Shown here one piece after another: positions 4,704 to 5,703 of a DNA stretch of 5,703 nt. The stretch's first letter is position 1, and every line of letters starts with the position of its first letter. The DNA comes from Faecalicoccus sp. (GTDB taxonomy: Bacteria; Bacillota_I; Bacilli_A; Erysipelotrichales; Erysipelotrichaceae), in the NCBI GenBank assembly GCA_017941505.1, contig JAGAWH010000078.1, forward strand, positions 1-5,703. The letters are read 5' to 3'. The notes beneath the pieces were generated by a model that worked only from the letters and a program-made list of their open reading frames with translations, made no database searches and was not told the DNA's origin. Both the position numbers and the translations under genes were made by a program.

Positions 4704-5522
4704 ATGAAAGATATAATTACATTGGTTGCGACCGATTTAGACGGTACATTTTTAACCAAAGATAAGAAAGTCACAAAAGAGAATTTAGAAGCAATTTCCC
4801 GGCTTCATGAAAAGGGAATTTTATTCGGAATCGCATCCGGAAGACCGATTGAAACAGTACGTACCATGACAAGAGACTGGGGTATTTATCCATATGTCAG
4901 CTTTATCATGGGAATGAACGGTGGTGTACTATACGACTTTACCCAGAGAATTAAAGAAGATTATCATATGATGGATGGGGAAGCCGCATTAGATATCATG
5001 CATCATTTTAAAGATTTAGATGTACAATTCCAGGTGTTGATCGGTGAGACTCGTTTTGTGAGCCGTTCTACATGGGACACTTTGCAGAGCGCCAGAATGT
5101 TAGGGGAATATGAAGTTATCGTGGACATGGAAAAGTTCCTTCTGGATCGTTCAGTAAATAAACTGGTGATTTGGTGTAATCCGGAATATATGCCAAAGGT
5201 AATCGAACGTTCACAATCTTTACATCGTGAAGATTGCGTTGGCTTTAATACGGCAGCAGAATTCTTTGAATATGTCGATCCTGCCATCAACAAAGGCTAT
5301 GGATTGAATAAAGTATGCAAGCATTTCGGTGTATTACCGGAACATTGTATGGTATTTGGTGATGAGGCCAATGATATCGCCATGTTGAAACTGGCCGGTC
5401 ACAGTGTAGCCATGAAAAATGCGATTCCGCAGGCTAAGGAAGTCGCAAAATATATTTCCGATTACACAAACGAAGAAAGCGGCGTAGGCCGTTTCATCAA
5501 AGAACATATATTAGACGACTAA
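4704..5522 (+). CDS. Cof-type HAD-superfamily phosphatase (subfamily IIB)
   Basis: Cytoplasmic Mg-dependent phosphatase that transfers the phosphate of a small sugar phosphate or nucleotide/cofactor phosphate to an Asp. Seen: 272 residues, the usual Cof length. Motif I DLDGT (11-15; nucleophile Asp11, Asp13); motif II in IASGRP (Ser45); NGG (72-74), typical of the family; a C2B cap from about 85 to 185; motif III Lys197 in NKGYGL; motif IV GDEANDIAM (219-227, Asp220 and Asp224). All catalytic residues are present. The ATG at 4704 is chosen because GGAGG (4690-4694) is 9 nt upstream; another ATG at 4697 is only 2 nt away from it and out of frame. The gene is alone between a divergent NrdI-like gene and a terminator. 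Cof proteins are broad-specificity, so the substrate cannot be named from sequence. Confidence 0.93.
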   Translation: MKDIITLVATDLDGTFLTKDKKVTKENLEAISRLHEKGILFGIASGRPIETVRTMTRDWGIYPYVSFIMGMNGGVLYDFTQRIKEDYHMMDGEAALDIMHHFKDLDVQFQVLIGETRFVSRSTWDTLQSARMLGEYEVIVDMEKFLLDRSVNKLVIWCNPEYMPKVIERSQSLHREDCVGFNTAAEFFEYVDPAINKGYGLNKVCKHFGVLPEHCMVFGDEANDIAMLKLAGHSVAMKNAIPQAKEVAKYISDYTNEESGVGRFIKEHILDD

Positions 5523-5544
5523 ATAGAGCCTATATCAAAGAGAT

Positions 5545-5572
5545 AACCCCTTTGGATACTTCCAAAGGGGTT
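5545..5572 (+). terminator. Terminator hairpin after the HAD gene
   Basis: AACCCCTTTGGA (5545-5556) and TCCAAAGGGGTT (5561-5572) form a perfect 12-bp stem with a TACT loop. The following TTTACAATTTTT is only an interrupted T-run, but the stem is strong. It begins 22 nt after the stop codon. Confidence 0.8.
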
Positions 5573-5593
5573 TACAATTTTTGATTTAGGTAT

Positions 5594-5615
5594 AAAAAAA
5601 CGGATCCAGGATCCG
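5594..5615 (-). terminator. Intrinsic terminator of the tRNA transcript
   Basis: On the minus strand CGGATC pairs with GATCCG (5601-5615) around a 3-nt loop, followed by seven T (5594-5600). It lies 12 nt beyond the tRNA 3' end, so this tRNA is the last gene of its transcript. It faces the HAD terminator. Confidence 0.8.
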
Positions 5616-5627
5616 AATACTACATAA

Positions 5628-5701
5628 TGGAGCAGGTGATGAGAATCGAACTCACGTAGTCAGCTTGGAAGGCTGAAGTTCTACCATTGAACTACACCTG
5701 C
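5628..5701 (-). tRNA. tRNA-Gly, anticodon TCC
   Basis: Complete 74-nt cloverleaf. The acceptor stem GCAGGTG (5695-5701) pairs with CACCTGC (5632-5638); the D-arm is GTTCAATGGTAGAAC; the anticodon stem TCAGC/GCTGA holds the loop CTTCCAA with anticodon TCC, reading GGA glycine codons; the T-arm has the loop TTCGATT. The discriminator T is followed by an encoded CCA (minus strand, 5628-5630). Only 2 bases remain upstream in the window, so whether it follows other tRNA genes is unseen. Confidence 0.97.
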
Positions 5702-5703
5702 AT

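Noticed and set aside
4697..4765. Alternative short ORF from the ATG at 4697
   Set aside because: Its ATG is only 2 nt from GGAGG, it is out of frame with the HAD gene and stops soon after.
5601..5615. Double GGATCC as a cloning-site or assembly artefact
   Set aside because: It forms the stem of a sensible tRNA terminator with seven T after it, so it reads as natural sequence.
1..5703. CRISPR array, transposase, integrase or tRNA attachment-site scar
   Set aside because: No spaced repeats, no transposase or integrase motifs, and the tRNA-Gly 3' end has no second copy in the window.

Overview
The window looks like chromosomal DNA of a low-GC Gram-positive bacterium (Bacillota). The reasons are strong GGAGG-type ribosome sites, AT-rich sigma-A-like promoters, hairpin-plus-T-run terminators and the gene families present. 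A gut Firmicute, perhaps of the Erysipelotrichia, would fit, but that is a guess from style, not a sequence match. No insertion sequence, integrase, CRISPR array or rRNA was seen.

Layout, left to right. (1) 1-288, minus: an ArsR/SmtB metal-sensing repressor whose C-terminus runs off the left edge. (2) 455-1861, plus: a cytoplasmic GH32 sucrose/sucrose-6-phosphate hydrolase, divergent from the repressor and closed by its own terminator. (3) 1890-4071, plus: a two-gene metal-export operon. It has a promoter, an ArsR-type operator just downstream of the -10, a 71-aa stand-alone HMA metal-binding protein, a P1B ATPase without its own HMA domain, and a terminator. The residues visible in the ATPase (CPC, a TM7 lysine, a TM8 aspartate) point to Zn/Cd/Pb rather than copper. 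(4) 4070-4223: a short region with a tandem direct repeat, a candidate promoter, a good Shine-Dalgarno and an unrecognised 28-codon ORF whose start codon lies in a perfect hairpin. (5) 4224-4577, minus: an orphan NrdI-like flavodoxin. (6) 4578-4703: a divergent promoter region with two related palindromes. (7) 4704-5522, plus: a Cof-type HAD phosphatase. (8) 5545-5701: two facing terminators and a complete tRNA-Gly(TCC) on the minus strand.

How the genes may work together: the ArsR protein probably represses the HMA/ATPase operon through the operator at 1929-1952 and releases it when Zn/Cd is high, although the sucrase gene lies between repressor and target. The NrdI-like gene has palindromes resembling DtxR/IdeR-type boxes in its promoter, so it may respond to Fe or Mn. 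The window therefore carries a transition-metal theme around unrelated sugar and phosphatase genes. The least explained part is the small ORF and its repeats at 4079-4214; nothing here proves a new system.
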